This document shows, piece by piece, positions 14,040-22,045 of a stretch of DNA of 40,261 nt (the first letter of the stretch is position 1; every line of letters begins with the position of its first letter). Origin of the DNA: Terriglobia bacterium (GTDB lineage: Bacteria > Acidobacteriota > Terriglobia > Bryobacterales > Bryobacteraceae); the NCBI GenBank assembly GCA_021324185.1, contig JAJPJN010000106.1, positions 1 to 40,261 of the forward strand, read 5' to 3'. The position numbers and the translations under genes are program-made. Under the pieces are notes generated by a model. The model saw only the letters and a list, made by a program, of their open reading frames with translations. It ran no database searches and was not told where the DNA came from.

Positions 14040-15860
14040 CTACTGAAACGTTTGGGTCGTCGAGGCCGGGCCGACGGAGTTCGATAGAGTCACAGCGACC
14101 GAGCCGATTTGTGTGACATCGCCATTAACGGGGAAACTTGCCTGTAGGGAGAATGCACCGCCTGCCTGCGTGTTTCCGAAGAAATATTGATGGAAGCTGG
14201 AGGCCGCGTCGACCGAGATTCCATTGGGCGTCAAGACCTGCCCGTTGATGCCGTAGAAAGTAAACGAGAGCTGGCCAGCACTGTAGGTGTTATCGAAACC
14301 GGTGACCGTTACGACCAGATTGGGCGCCTGGCGCACCGCCTGTGCCGAAGTAATCTGCACGGCTGACGGCGTGATGTTGTAGCTCTGTGTAACCGCTGCC
14401 TGATTCGGGAACTGCACTGTGAACTGGATGGTGCCTGCAGTGGTCCCGGTCTGAAACGTAATGGCGGACTGCCCGTTGTAGGTAGCCACTTGTGCTCCAT
14501 TGGCGATGGTTACTTGCAACTGGCGGGTGCTGGTGGCGACGAATTTAATCGCAGGGTCATCGGTGACGTTGGCCACGGAGGGCGTGAACTGCATCGTCAA
14601 TGTGCCGATTTCGCCGACCGGCGCTGCGCTGGGGAGCTGAATCATTACGTGGGGCTGCTGCTGGCTTGATAAAGGCTGCTGATCGACTGTGATGGTGGGC
14701 GCAGGCACTGGGGACGTGATGCTCTGCCCGGTGAGGCTGAAGGATCTGCTGCCGATCAGCAGCGTTCCGGTATACGTACCTGTGGTGGAACCGGAAAAGA
14801 CGACGCGAAATGTGGTTGAGCTTCCGGGCTGGATGGTGACCGGGGCCGGATTTGTTCCTGAGATGGCGAATCCCGCTCCGGACGCGGCTATGGACGGCAC
14901 GGCGACGGCGCTGATCGTGGTTGCCGGATTACTCACGGTGAACAGCAAGGTGGCATTGATGCCGCTGCCGGAAATGGTCTGGCCGAAGTTGATGGGGCTG
15001 GCAGGCTGCGCGGTCAGGTTGACTCCGGTTGAATCGGTATAAGTAACGACGAGCGAGCCGATATCGCCGACGACGCTGGCGGTTCCGGTTCCCTGCAGGA
15101 TAAAGACATTGGAACCGACCAGGAGCGTGGTTTGCTGGGTCGCCGTGCTGCCGGGCGCGAAGGTAATGGTGAAGGGAACGGAGGCTCCTGCGGCGAGGCT
15201 TGCGGGCAATGCGCCGAGTTGAAAGGGAGTGCTGGGGTTGTTGGTAGGCGTCTTGAGGACGACCAACTGTTGCGGATTGATTGTGCTGCTGGTGCCATTG
15301 GACAAGGTAAATGTCACGCCCAGAGAGGAAGTTGTGGGGATGTTGCCGAAGTTGATGGCCTGCTGTTCATTGGGCTGAAGAACGTTGCCATCGCAGCGGA
15401 GCACGGACGGATTGTTGCAACTCAGACTGATTTGCGCGGCTGTGCCGTTGCCCTGGAGGGTGGAAAAGGTGACTAGGCTGCCTCCTACTATGCCGATCTG
15501 AGCTGCTGCCGTTGTCGCGCCGGTGGCCGCCGGAACGAAATAGATATGAAAGAACTGCCCCTGACCCGGGCTGAGCGACAGGCCATAGGCCAGATCGCTG
15601 GTGAAATTGTTGTTCTGCTGCGAGCCGCTGACGAACCCAATGGATGAAATCTGGATAGCTGCCGCAGAGTTGTTGACCAGGCGCACGCCGACGGCACTGG
15701 AGCTGCCGACCGGAGTGTTGGCAAAGCTGTAGCTGGCGGGAAAGGCTTGCAATTGCGTCACCGGCTGGCCGCCGCCCGAAGGATCGAGATAAAAACCGAG
15801 CGCGGGGTTCTGCGCTTCAAGACAAGCGCCGAATGCGAGCAAAATCAATAGAGCTTTCAT
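14040..15860 (-). CDS. Secreted protein with tandem ASH/choice-of-anchor-D-like domains, 606 aa
   Basis: The protein starts with a signal peptide (MKALLILLAFGACLEA) and consists mostly of repeated immunoglobulin-like beta domains rich in Thr, Ser, Gly and Gln. Three consecutive units show the ASH (ASPM-SPD-2-Hydin) pattern: a phrase such as FANTPVGSSSAVGVRLVNNS, INFGNIPTTSSLGVTFTLSN or INFGQTISGSGINATLLFTV, followed by GxxxTTFRVVFSG-type strands. The C-terminal 250 residues are further beta-rich sequence. The role is presumably surface adhesion or scaffolding; no catalytic motif is seen. I chose the ATG at 15858-15860 because it opens the signal peptide and overlaps the upstream gene's stop as ATGA, so the two are translationally coupled. 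A longer start 24 codons upstream lacks a signal sequence and is unlikely. Confidence 0.82.
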   Translation of the reverse strand: MKALLILLAFGACLEAQNPALGFYLDPSGGGQPVTQLQAFPASYSFANTPVGSSSAVGVRLVNNSAAAIQISSIGFVSGSQQNNNFTSDLAYGLSLSPGQGQFFHIYFVPAATGATTAAAQIGIVGGSLVTFSTLQGNGTAAQISLSCNNPSVLRCDGNVLQPNEQQAINFGNIPTTSSLGVTFTLSNGTSSTINPQQLVVLKTPTNNPSTPFQLGALPASLAAGASVPFTITFAPGSTATQQTTLLVGSNVFILQGTGTASVVGDIGSLVVTYTDSTGVNLTAQPASPINFGQTISGSGINATLLFTVSNPATTISAVAVPSIAASGAGFAISGTNPAPVTIQPGSSTTFRVVFSGSTTGTYTGTLLIGSRSFSLTGQSITSPVPAPTITVDQQPLSSQQQPHVMIQLPSAAPVGEIGTLTMQFTPSVANVTDDPAIKFVATSTRQLQVTIANGAQVATYNGQSAITFQTGTTAGTIQFTVQFPNQAAVTQSYNITPSAVQITSAQAVRQAPNLVVTVTGFDNTYSAGQLSFTFYGINGQVLTPNGISVDAASSFHQYFFGNTQAGGAFSLQASFPVNGDVTQIGSVAVTLSNSVGPASTTQTFQ

Positions 15861-16654
15861 TGGCTCACCTGCGAGGGGACAGCGGGCAGTTCCGATAAGC
15901 TGACATCGCCGCCGCCTATATGGAGGGCCCAAGTACGGCCCTGCGAACTGGAAGTGACCAGAATCCAGCTTGACGAGATACGCGAAAACGAGGCGTCCTG
16001 CGCGGTGGCGCCGATGGTTTGCACCGAACCATCGGAAGTCATTCGCTCGAGGCCGCTGGCATCTTCGAACAAAACGTCGGAACCCTGCCAGAATGCGTTG
16101 CCGTAAACGCCCGGCAGGACACGCAAAGAAAGCACGTCGCCGGTTTTGAGCGATATGCCGGCTTCAAAGACCGAACCACCGGAATCGACGAGCAGCAGTT
16201 GCGCTTTGCGCCGGTGCTGCACTCGAACAGCGGTGGCGCGGAGGGAAGGATCGAGCCCGTTGACGGCGGTGGCGATAAACTGCGTTCCGTCCCAATGAAC
16301 GAGAGACTGGCTTGCGGGAAGCCAGGCGATGGCGGAATCCGGGCCTGCATCGACATTGAGCAGCACGTTGGATTCGGCGCTATCGTATTCGCCCACAACC
16401 GTGAAATCCGGCTGGACCAACTGAATGTGCCCGTTGGCAGCTAGCAAGCCGGCGTGATCGGAGAAGCTGGCGGCATCGAACGATCCCAAGGTATTGGAAT
16501 CGACGATGAGATTCTGGGGCAGCCCGTAAACATTTCTTACACTGGCATCGCTGAAACGGCCGATGCCGACAGGCGGTGTTGTGACCTGCGCCGCGGCCCA
16601 CGCTGAGGGGAACAGGGCTAGCGCGATCGTTCCGAAAAATTTCGAACGCATCAT
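15857..16654 (-). CDS. Secreted protein of unknown function, beta-propeller-like, 265 aa
   Basis: A signal peptide (MMRSKFFGTIALALFPSAWA) is followed by alternating short beta segments with phrases like SAIAWLPASQSLVHWDGTQF, AFWQGSDVLFEDASGLERM and ILVTSSSQGRTWALHIGGG, which look like weak propeller blades. I do not recognise a family. It lies between the small anchored protein (16678) and the ASH-domain protein (14040), overlapping the latter by 4 bp, so these proteins probably act together at the cell surface. Most likely extracytoplasmic. Confidence 0.75.
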   Translation of the reverse strand: MMRSKFFGTIALALFPSAWAAAQVTTPPVGIGRFSDASVRNVYGLPQNLIVDSNTLGSFDAASFSDHAGLLAANGHIQLVQPDFTVVGEYDSAESNVLLNVDAGPDSAIAWLPASQSLVHWDGTQFIATAVNGLDPSLRATAVRVQHRRKAQLLLVDSGGSVFEAGISLKTGDVLSLRVLPGVYGNAFWQGSDVLFEDASGLERMTSDGSVQTIGATAQDASFSRISSSWILVTSSSQGRTWALHIGGGDVSLSELPAVPSQVSQ

Positions 16655-16677
16655 ATTTTGTGGTCCGCCTTTTCAGA

Positions 16678-17097
16678 TTACGGATGGCCCACGCTGATGG
16701 TGGGCGCGCCGATGGAGATGGAAGAGCTTGCGGGCGCGGGGGCGGTGTTCGATTTGCCCTTCATGGCAAAGGCACCCCCCGCGCCTGCGGCCGCGATGAC
16801 GGCAAGCAGGACGTACCATTTGGCATGACTGTTATGCGGGGCATCCGCCGCCGACGTTCGGGTGACAGAGACGGTGGGGTCGGCGGGAGTTGCTCCCGTT
16901 TTAGTGGCCGCGGGGTTGGTGGTATCGGCTGGCTGGCGGCCGGGGCTCAGTTGACCGGGTTGGGGAGGGGCAGGGTCACTGGCAACTGCCGGCTGGGGTT
17001 CGCGGCTCAGTTGACCGGATTGCGCCCATACAGGCGCAGTAATTAATGTGATGCAAAGGAAAACAGATAAAGGAGAAGTCCAGAAAAACGCTTTCAT
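16678..17097 (-). CDS. Secreted/membrane-anchored Pro-rich protein, 139 aa, unknown
   Basis: The product has an N-terminal signal peptide (MKAFFWTSPLSVFLCITLIT, ending APVWAQ), then a Pro/Ala-rich linker containing two imperfect copies of a unit, SGQLSREPQPA and PGQLSPGRQPA. A single transmembrane helix follows near residues 94-111 (WYVLLAVIAAAGAGGAFAM) and then a short Ser/Ala-rich tail ending ISVGHP. No family is recognised. It is the second gene of the PP2C operon, 52 bp after the phosphatase and 23 bp before the next gene, so it may link the cytoplasmic phosphatase to the exported proteins encoded after it. That link is inference. Confidence 0.72.
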   Translation of the reverse strand: MKAFFWTSPLSVFLCITLITAPVWAQSGQLSREPQPAVASDPAPPQPGQLSPGRQPADTTNPAATKTGATPADPTVSVTRTSAADAPHNSHAKWYVLLAVIAAAGAGGAFAMKGKSNTAPAPASSSISIGAPTISVGHP

Positions 17098-17149
17098 TGC
17101 GGCCTCGCTTTCCAGCCGTTTTACCGGCCGGAGTTACGCCGCAAAGAGC

Positions 17150-17866
17150 CTACACGCGCCGGATCAGCACAACGGTTACGTTGTCAGGTCCGCCCTTTTG
17201 CTTCGCGGCGTCGATAAGGTAGTGGCATTTCTCCGGCAGAGATTTCTCGGAATCGAGCGCTTCGCGCAATAAATTTTCGTTTAAGACGCCGTGCAGGCCA
17301 TCCGAGCAGAGCAGCACCTGGTCTCCGGTGTCCAAGTGGACGACTTGCGATTGGATGCGCAGGTCTTCCGCGGAGCCGACGGCCATGGTGAGGACGTGCC
17401 GCATAGGATGTTTCTTAAGCGCCTCATCGGTGAGTCCCAGCCGCGCGCCGACTTCGGCGACCCAGGTCTGATCTTTGGTAATCAGCGACAGCCCCTCTTT
17501 AGACAAGAGATAGGCGCGGCTGTCACCGACGCTGGCAACCTGGAGTTTATCCTCGCCCAGCTCGCGGGCGACCAGGAGAGTGGTTCCCATGCCTTCGAGT
17601 TCGGGATTGTTTTTGGCTGCCTGGCGCACGTACCAGTTGGCTTCGAGGAACCCCTGCTCGAGGGCGTCAGCACCGTCGTTGTGGGGGGCGCGGAGCAGAA
17701 ATTCGTAGAGGACCTCGGCGCTGAGGTGCGAAGCGTATTCACCGGCGTTGGCTCCGCCCATCCCGTCGGCAAGGACAAAAATGCCCTTTTCCGGATCGTT
17801 GATGAAATAGTCTTCGTTGTTAGAACGGACGCAGCCTGGATCGGAAAGGCCGAAAGCCTCAAGCAT
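17150..17866 (-). CDS. PP2C-family Ser/Thr protein phosphatase
   Basis: This 238-residue cytoplasmic phosphatase is of the bacterial Stp/PrpC type, which reverses phosphorylation by PknB-like kinases using two or three Mn/Mg ions. All metal-binding motifs are present: CVRSNNEDYF (12-21), VLADGMGG (31-38, Asp34), SVGDSRAYLL near 117-126, LLCSDGLHG near 180, and the closing GGPDNVTVVLI near 222-232. There are no membrane segments. It heads an operon with three exported proteins. A perfect TATAAT box lies 11 bp before the ATG and a GGAG ribosome binding site lies between them. A kinase that it could oppose is encoded at 833-3559. Confidence 0.95.
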   Translation of the reverse strand: MLEAFGLSDPGCVRSNNEDYFINDPEKGIFVLADGMGGANAGEYASHLSAEVLYEFLLRAPHNDGADALEQGFLEANWYVRQAAKNNPELEGMGTTLLVARELGEDKLQVASVGDSRAYLLSKEGLSLITKDQTWVAEVGARLGLTDEALKKHPMRHVLTMAVGSAEDLRIQSQVVHLDTGDQVLLCSDGLHGVLNENLLREALDSEKSLPEKCHYLIDAAKQKGGPDNVTVVLIRRV

Positions 17867-17877
17867 AAGGCTCTCCG

Positions 17878-17883
17878 ATTATA
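17878..17883 (-). promoter_or_regulatory. -10 box TATAAT of the PP2C operon
   Basis: Read on the minus strand, a perfect TATAAT ends 11 nt before the phosphatase ATG, implying a leader of only a few bases. A matching -35 at normal spacing is not obvious, as the upstream bases are GC-rich. Confidence 0.5.
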
Positions 17884-17968
17884 ACTGTGGGTGCGCGCGC
17901 CGTTGGTAAACGGGAGGAGGGGCGGGTTGGCGGGGGTTGGGGGTTTGTCGTGGAGGAGAGGACAAGAG

Positions 17969-17974
17969 TAGAAT
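17969..17974 (+). promoter_or_regulatory. Possible -10 box TAGAAT of ADOP permease 2
   Basis: TAGAAT lies 9 nt before the ATG at 17984 within a locally AT-rich patch of an otherwise very GC-rich divergent region. If used, the transcript would begin at or just before the start codon. No strong -35 is visible. A GGAGGAGAGG purine run at 17952-17961 is too far upstream of the ATG to be its ribosome binding site. Confidence 0.35.
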
Positions 17975-17983
17975 GCTACATAT

Positions 17984-20404
17984 ATGGTCTGGCATACCCA
18001 TGTAGCGCAAGACTTTCGATACGCAGTGCGTGCATTTCGAAGGCGCCCGGTTTTCGGAGCAGTGGTTGTTGTAACGCTCGCAATCGGGATAGCGGCGATA
18101 ACGGCGATTCTTAGCGTGGTCGATCCGCTGCTATTTCGCAGCCTTCCATACTCACAGGAAGAGCGATTAGTCTCGTTCGGCCTTTCCGGGCCGATCAGCG
18201 TGGATGAGTTCATGCTAGGCCGAAGCTATGTTCAGTGGCGGAGCCTATTCACTCCGTTCGAGGCGGTCACGACGCTCTCTCCGTCTTATCGCGTTGCGCT
18301 CGGGCTGCGAGAGGCGGTCGAGATCCGCTGTGTACCGGTGGAATCGAATTTCTTAAAGACATTGGGAGTCCGGGTCGCGGCCGGCCGCGATTTCGCAGCC
18401 GAGGACGACCGGCCGAATGCTCCCGCGGTTGCGCTGCTGGGCTATCGCGTATGGAAACAGAATTTTGGCGGCAGCGCGTCGATTCTGCAACGCACGATCC
18501 TGCTGGACCAAGCACCGGTGCGGGTTATCGGAATTCTTCCCAAGAATTTTGAGCTGCCCACGCTGGAGGACACCGATTTGCTGATTCCGCAGAAGCTCGA
18601 TTTTGCGCAGCAGCTTCGTTCGAGTCCCGGCCGGTTTTTATTAGCATTCGCACGTTTGAAACGAGGCATTTCCGTTCAGCAGGCTCGATTGGAGCTGCAG
18701 CCGTTTTTCCAGCATGTACTGGCAGACGTACCGCCCGAATTGCGCAAGGAGGTTCATCTGGTAATCCGCCCGGTGCGGGATCGCGTCTTCGGGAATTTTG
18801 AGCGGGTCGCGTGGATGCTGCTTGGGACAGCGCTTCTGCTGTTAGTGCTGGCGTGTGCGAATGTGGCCAATCTGCTACTGGCACGAGCCATTGCGCTGCG
18901 AAGCGAATTTGCGGTGAGGATGGCGCTGGGCGCGAGCCGGATGCGGATTCTTTTGCAAGGATTCAGCGAGAGCTTATTGTTTGCATGCTGCGGGGGAGTT
19001 GCGGGTTCCGCTCTTGCGTGGGCGCTGTTACGCGCTTTGCGCGCGCTCATGCCTGAAACCATATTTCGGGTCAAAGAGAGTGGCTTGGACACGCGCATGT
19101 TGCTGATGACGGCGGCGGCATGCCTGGGAGCGGCGCTTTTGTCCGGATCTGTGCCGGGATTGCTAATCAACGAGGCAAAGCCAGCGCCGGAAACGTGGAT
19201 TGCGGGGCCGGCGCGATCCTGGGCGCGGAGTCTGCTGATGAGCATACAGGTAGCTTTCTCGATTCTTCTGCTCACGGGCGCATCCCTGCTGGGCCGCAGC
19301 CTGTTGAAGTTGGAAACGCAGCCCATTGGCTTCGATCCGTCCCATACGACGGTGGCGACATTTCAATTGAACAGCCGCAAGTACAACACGCCAGAGAAAC
19401 GAGATGCATTGTATGCCGAGGCAGAAACGAGGTTGTCGAGTCTTCCAGGAGTTCAAAGCTTTGCGCTGACCGATACGATTCCTCCCGGCGGGGAAGAGCA
19501 CGAACGGCCATTTTCAAACATGGCAATCGTCGGGGAGCCGCCGCTTCCGAGCGAAGGCGGGATGGTGAAGTTCCGTTACGTGACACCAGATTATTTCCGG
19601 GTCCTAAGAATACCCATTTTGGCGGGGCGCGGATTTGTGGCGGGTGATCGCGCGGGGCCGGAGCACTCCGTCGTGCTGAGCAAGGCGCTTGCAAAACGCC
19701 TGTTCGGTTTGTCCTCCGGCGTGGGCCGGCAAATCGTGCTGAGCGACAATCACCTTCCTTTCACCGTGATTGGTGTAGCCGGAGACGTAAAGAATGATGG
19801 TTTGGCAGACGCGGCGATGCCGGAATACTATCTGCTGCGAAAACGGCATAACGATTTCCCGGCCGGAGGCAGCGCGGCCATACTATTTCGGTCGCCGCTC
19901 GCGCCGGGAACCTTTGTAACTGCGATTCGATCACAATTGGCGGCGCTCGATCCGGACCTGGCAGTACAAATTCGAAGCATGAGTGAAGTGGTATCGATGG
20001 ATAGCCGGCGACCCAGGTTTCTGACTGCCTTAGTAGGTTTGTTCGCAGCATTCGGCCTCGCCATTGCGGCGATTGGCATGTATGGCATAGCGCATTTCCT
20101 GGTTGTGCAACGCACACGAGAGATAGGAGTGCGGATGGCGATGGGAGCAACGCGGGGCCAGATTGCGGCTGCAGTGATTAAGGATTGCTTGTTACGCTGC
20201 TCGGTTGGCGTTGCTGCCGGTTTGCTGGTGTATCTTCTTGTGGCGAAAACCATTCGAAGCTTGCTGTTCGGCATTTCGGAACACGATCCTGCTTCGCTGG
20301 CGCTGTCGATCTCCGGTTTGATTCTGGCAGCACTTCTGGCGAGTTGGAGCCCTTCCAGGCGCGCCGCGAAAATTGATCCGAATGTGGCGTTGCGATACGA
20401 GTGA
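17984..20404 (+). CDS. ADOP-type MacB/FtsX-like permease 2, 806 aa
   Basis: This is a second duplicated MacB/FtsX permease. The first unit opens with DFRYAVRAFRRRPVFGAVVV and a transmembrane helix at about 24-44. A periplasmic core follows, then an FtsX helix block with CANVANLLLARAIALRSEFAVRMALGAS near 287-315. The second unit begins after SWARSLLMSIQVAFSILLLTGA (about 410-430) and ends with TREIGVRMAMGATRGQ and SPSRRAAKIDPNVALRYE. It has no N-terminal prefix domain and no adjacent ATPase. Residues 54-75 diverge from permeases 1 and 3, so it is a separate paralogue, not a recent duplicate. Transport substrate unknown. It is divergent from the PP2C operon and 69 bp before a small membrane protein gene. 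Confidence 0.92.
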   Translation: MVWHTHVAQDFRYAVRAFRRRPVFGAVVVVTLAIGIAAITAILSVVDPLLFRSLPYSQEERLVSFGLSGPISVDEFMLGRSYVQWRSLFTPFEAVTTLSPSYRVALGLREAVEIRCVPVESNFLKTLGVRVAAGRDFAAEDDRPNAPAVALLGYRVWKQNFGGSASILQRTILLDQAPVRVIGILPKNFELPTLEDTDLLIPQKLDFAQQLRSSPGRFLLAFARLKRGISVQQARLELQPFFQHVLADVPPELRKEVHLVIRPVRDRVFGNFERVAWMLLGTALLLLVLACANVANLLLARAIALRSEFAVRMALGASRMRILLQGFSESLLFACCGGVAGSALAWALLRALRALMPETIFRVKESGLDTRMLLMTAAACLGAALLSGSVPGLLINEAKPAPETWIAGPARSWARSLLMSIQVAFSILLLTGASLLGRSLLKLETQPIGFDPSHTTVATFQLNSRKYNTPEKRDALYAEAETRLSSLPGVQSFALTDTIPPGGEEHERPFSNMAIVGEPPLPSEGGMVKFRYVTPDYFRVLRIPILAGRGFVAGDRAGPEHSVVLSKALAKRLFGLSSGVGRQIVLSDNHLPFTVIGVAGDVKNDGLADAAMPEYYLLRKRHNDFPAGGSAAILFRSPLAPGTFVTAIRSQLAALDPDLAVQIRSMSEVVSMDSRRPRFLTALVGLFAAFGLAIAAIGMYGIAHFLVVQRTREIGVRMAMGATRGQIAAAVIKDCLLRCSVGVAAGLLVYLLVAKTIRSLLFGISEHDPASLALSISGLILAALLASWSPSRRAAKIDPNVALRYE

Positions 20405-20473
20405 GAGGCTGTGCAATGTTCGGCGGCGCGATAACTTCGATAAGCTGCATCCAGGCCTCGGCCTGCAGGTTCT

Positions 20474-20869
20474 GTGTTGATACCCCAGTATTTTGCGGCG
20501 GCGGCGAGCAACCCTTTTCGGGCAGGGCTTCTGGCCCTAATTCCGTTGGTTGGCGTATTCCGCCTCGTTCTAGGCGTAGTTATCGGGATCGTTGAGCGGC
20601 GACGCACGCTGTGGCTGTTTGTTTTTCCGTTCGTTGTGAGCGAGTGCTATGTGGGCATCGCCGCTATGTTTCATGGCCGCCTCTCCGGGGAGGCAACGCT
20701 GGTTCCTATCTGCATCTTCGCTTTTCTACAGATCGCGCTGGCAGGCTACGTCGTATATAGGCTCAGGCGAGCCGGCCTGGCGATGTGGGCACTTACCGTG
20801 TTCTCGCTGAGCTATGCGTACTTCGCTTATTTCTGTGCCCAAATGGCCTGGACCGACACGTATCTCTGA
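20474..20869 (+). CDS. Small integral membrane protein, 131 aa, unknown
   Basis: Four hydrophobic helices are visible at about residues 17-40 (LLALIPLVGVFRLVLGVVIG), 46-64, 78-96 and 102-122, joined by short loops with RR or RLRR positive clusters. I do not recognise a family. The likely start is GTG 20474; TTG at 20477 is an alternative, and only a weak AGG lies upstream. It lies between ADOP permease 2 and the aminopeptidase gene, with 69- and 44-bp gaps, so it may be co-transcribed with one of them. Confidence 0.6.
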   Translation: MLIPQYFAAAASNPFRAGLLALIPLVGVFRLVLGVVIGIVERRRTLWLFVFPFVVSECYVGIAAMFHGRLSGEATLVPICIFAFLQIALAGYVVYRLRRAGLAMWALTVFSLSYAYFAYFCAQMAWTDTYL

Positions 20870-20913
20870 TCGGCAAGACCCGCTATTGCAAGGGCGGGCT
20901 TACACTCAATTGC

Positions 20914-22041
20914 ATGAAATGCTGCTGGCTGTTGCTTCTGCTGTTCACAAATGTGCCGCTGCTGCGGGCTGCGGAACGGGCGCGCGATTTGGGCGTGCCG
21001 CTGGAGGGAACGCCGGGCGCGTGGAACGCGATTACGGATGTAAAACCGGTGGAAGTGGGATTTCAGACGCTCATCTCGGGGAGCGGCGCAAGCGCGGTTC
21101 GGACCGGAGTGACGGCGATTTGGCCGCGAGGTAAAAATGATGACGCGCCGGCGTTCGGCGGCTGGTTTTCATTGAACGGCAATGGCGAGATGACGGGCAC
21201 GACGTGGCTCGAAGAAGGCGGCCTGTTGAGCGGCCCGGTGCTGATCACCAATACACACAGCGTGGGCACGGTGCGCGATTCGTTCATTAAATGGCAAGTC
21301 GGGCGCAAGCGCGCGATGGGAACGGGAACGAATCTATGGTTTTTGCCAGTGGTGGCAGAAACCTGGGATGGTTATCTGAACGATACCAATGGTTTTCATG
21401 TGAGCGAAGCCGACACGGCCGCGGCGCTCGAGAACGCAAAGAGCGGGCCTGTTGCAGAAGGCAATACCGGCGGGGGCACGGGCATGGTCTGTTACGGATT
21501 CAAAGGCGGCACGGGCACGTCGTCACGCAAATCCGGGCAATACACAGTGGGCGTACTGGTGCAGTGCAATTGCGGGCGGCGGGCGCAACTGCGAATCGCC
21601 GGGGTACCGGTGGGAGAAGAGATGCAGAATTCGGCGCCGTATTCCCGCAATGGCGCGTTCCGTGATGCAGACCTGGGCTCCATCATCATCGTGGTTGCGA
21701 CGGACGCGCCGCTGCTGCCGACGCAATTGAAGCGGCTTGCCCGGCGGGCATCTCTGGGCCTGGCGCGAACCGGATCGACGTCGGGCAACGGCTCAGGCGA
21801 TATCTTCATCGCGTTCTCCACCGCCAACCCGCAGGCGGGCGCGACCAAGGGGCCAATCAGTATCAATATGATTCCGAACGACGAGATGAACCCGCTTTTT
21901 GACGCTACGGTTCAGGCCACCGAAGAGGCAATCATAAATGCGATGCTGGGCGCCCAGACGATGACCGGCTACGAAGGCCACACTGTCATCGCGCTACCTC
22001 ACGACCGGTTGAAGCAGGTGCTGCAGAAGTACGGGCGGTAG
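20914..22041 (+). CDS. P1-family (DmpA-type) aminopeptidase, exported
   Basis: The 375-residue product is a self-processing N-terminal-nucleophile hydrolase of the DmpA/BapA family, which removes N-terminal residues from peptides, including D- or beta-amino acids. The family core is clear: GNTGGGTGMVCYGFKGG (183-199) followed by GTSSR (201-205), whose first Ser is the presumed autocatalytic nucleophile. Also present are GTPGAWNAITDV near 32-43, FGGWFSLNGNGEMTG near 81-95, and the C-terminal TVQATEEAIINAML helix. I chose the ATG at 20914 because it opens a signal peptide (MKCCWLLLLLFTNVPLLRA); the frame is open 43 codons further upstream, but without a signal sequence. Export to the periplasm is predicted. 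Convergent with the TolC-like gene, with only 4 bp between. Confidence 0.9.
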   Translation: MKCCWLLLLLFTNVPLLRAAERARDLGVPLEGTPGAWNAITDVKPVEVGFQTLISGSGASAVRTGVTAIWPRGKNDDAPAFGGWFSLNGNGEMTGTTWLEEGGLLSGPVLITNTHSVGTVRDSFIKWQVGRKRAMGTGTNLWFLPVVAETWDGYLNDTNGFHVSEADTAAALENAKSGPVAEGNTGGGTGMVCYGFKGGTGTSSRKSGQYTVGVLVQCNCGRRAQLRIAGVPVGEEMQNSAPYSRNGAFRDADLGSIIIVVATDAPLLPTQLKRLARRASLGLARTGSTSGNGSGDIFIAFSTANPQAGATKGPISINMIPNDEMNPLFDATVQATEEAIINAMLGAQTMTGYEGHTVIALPHDRLKQVLQKYGR

Positions 22042-22045
22042 TTAA

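Noticed and set aside
15861-15932. Upstream start adding 24 residues to the ASH-domain protein
   Set aside because: The extension is basic, hides the signal peptide and overlaps the upstream gene by 76 bp; the internal ATG gives a signal peptide and a usual ATGA coupling.
20785-20913. Upstream extension of 43 codons for the DmpA-type aminopeptidase
   Set aside because: It overlaps the small membrane-protein gene and would bury a clear signal peptide.
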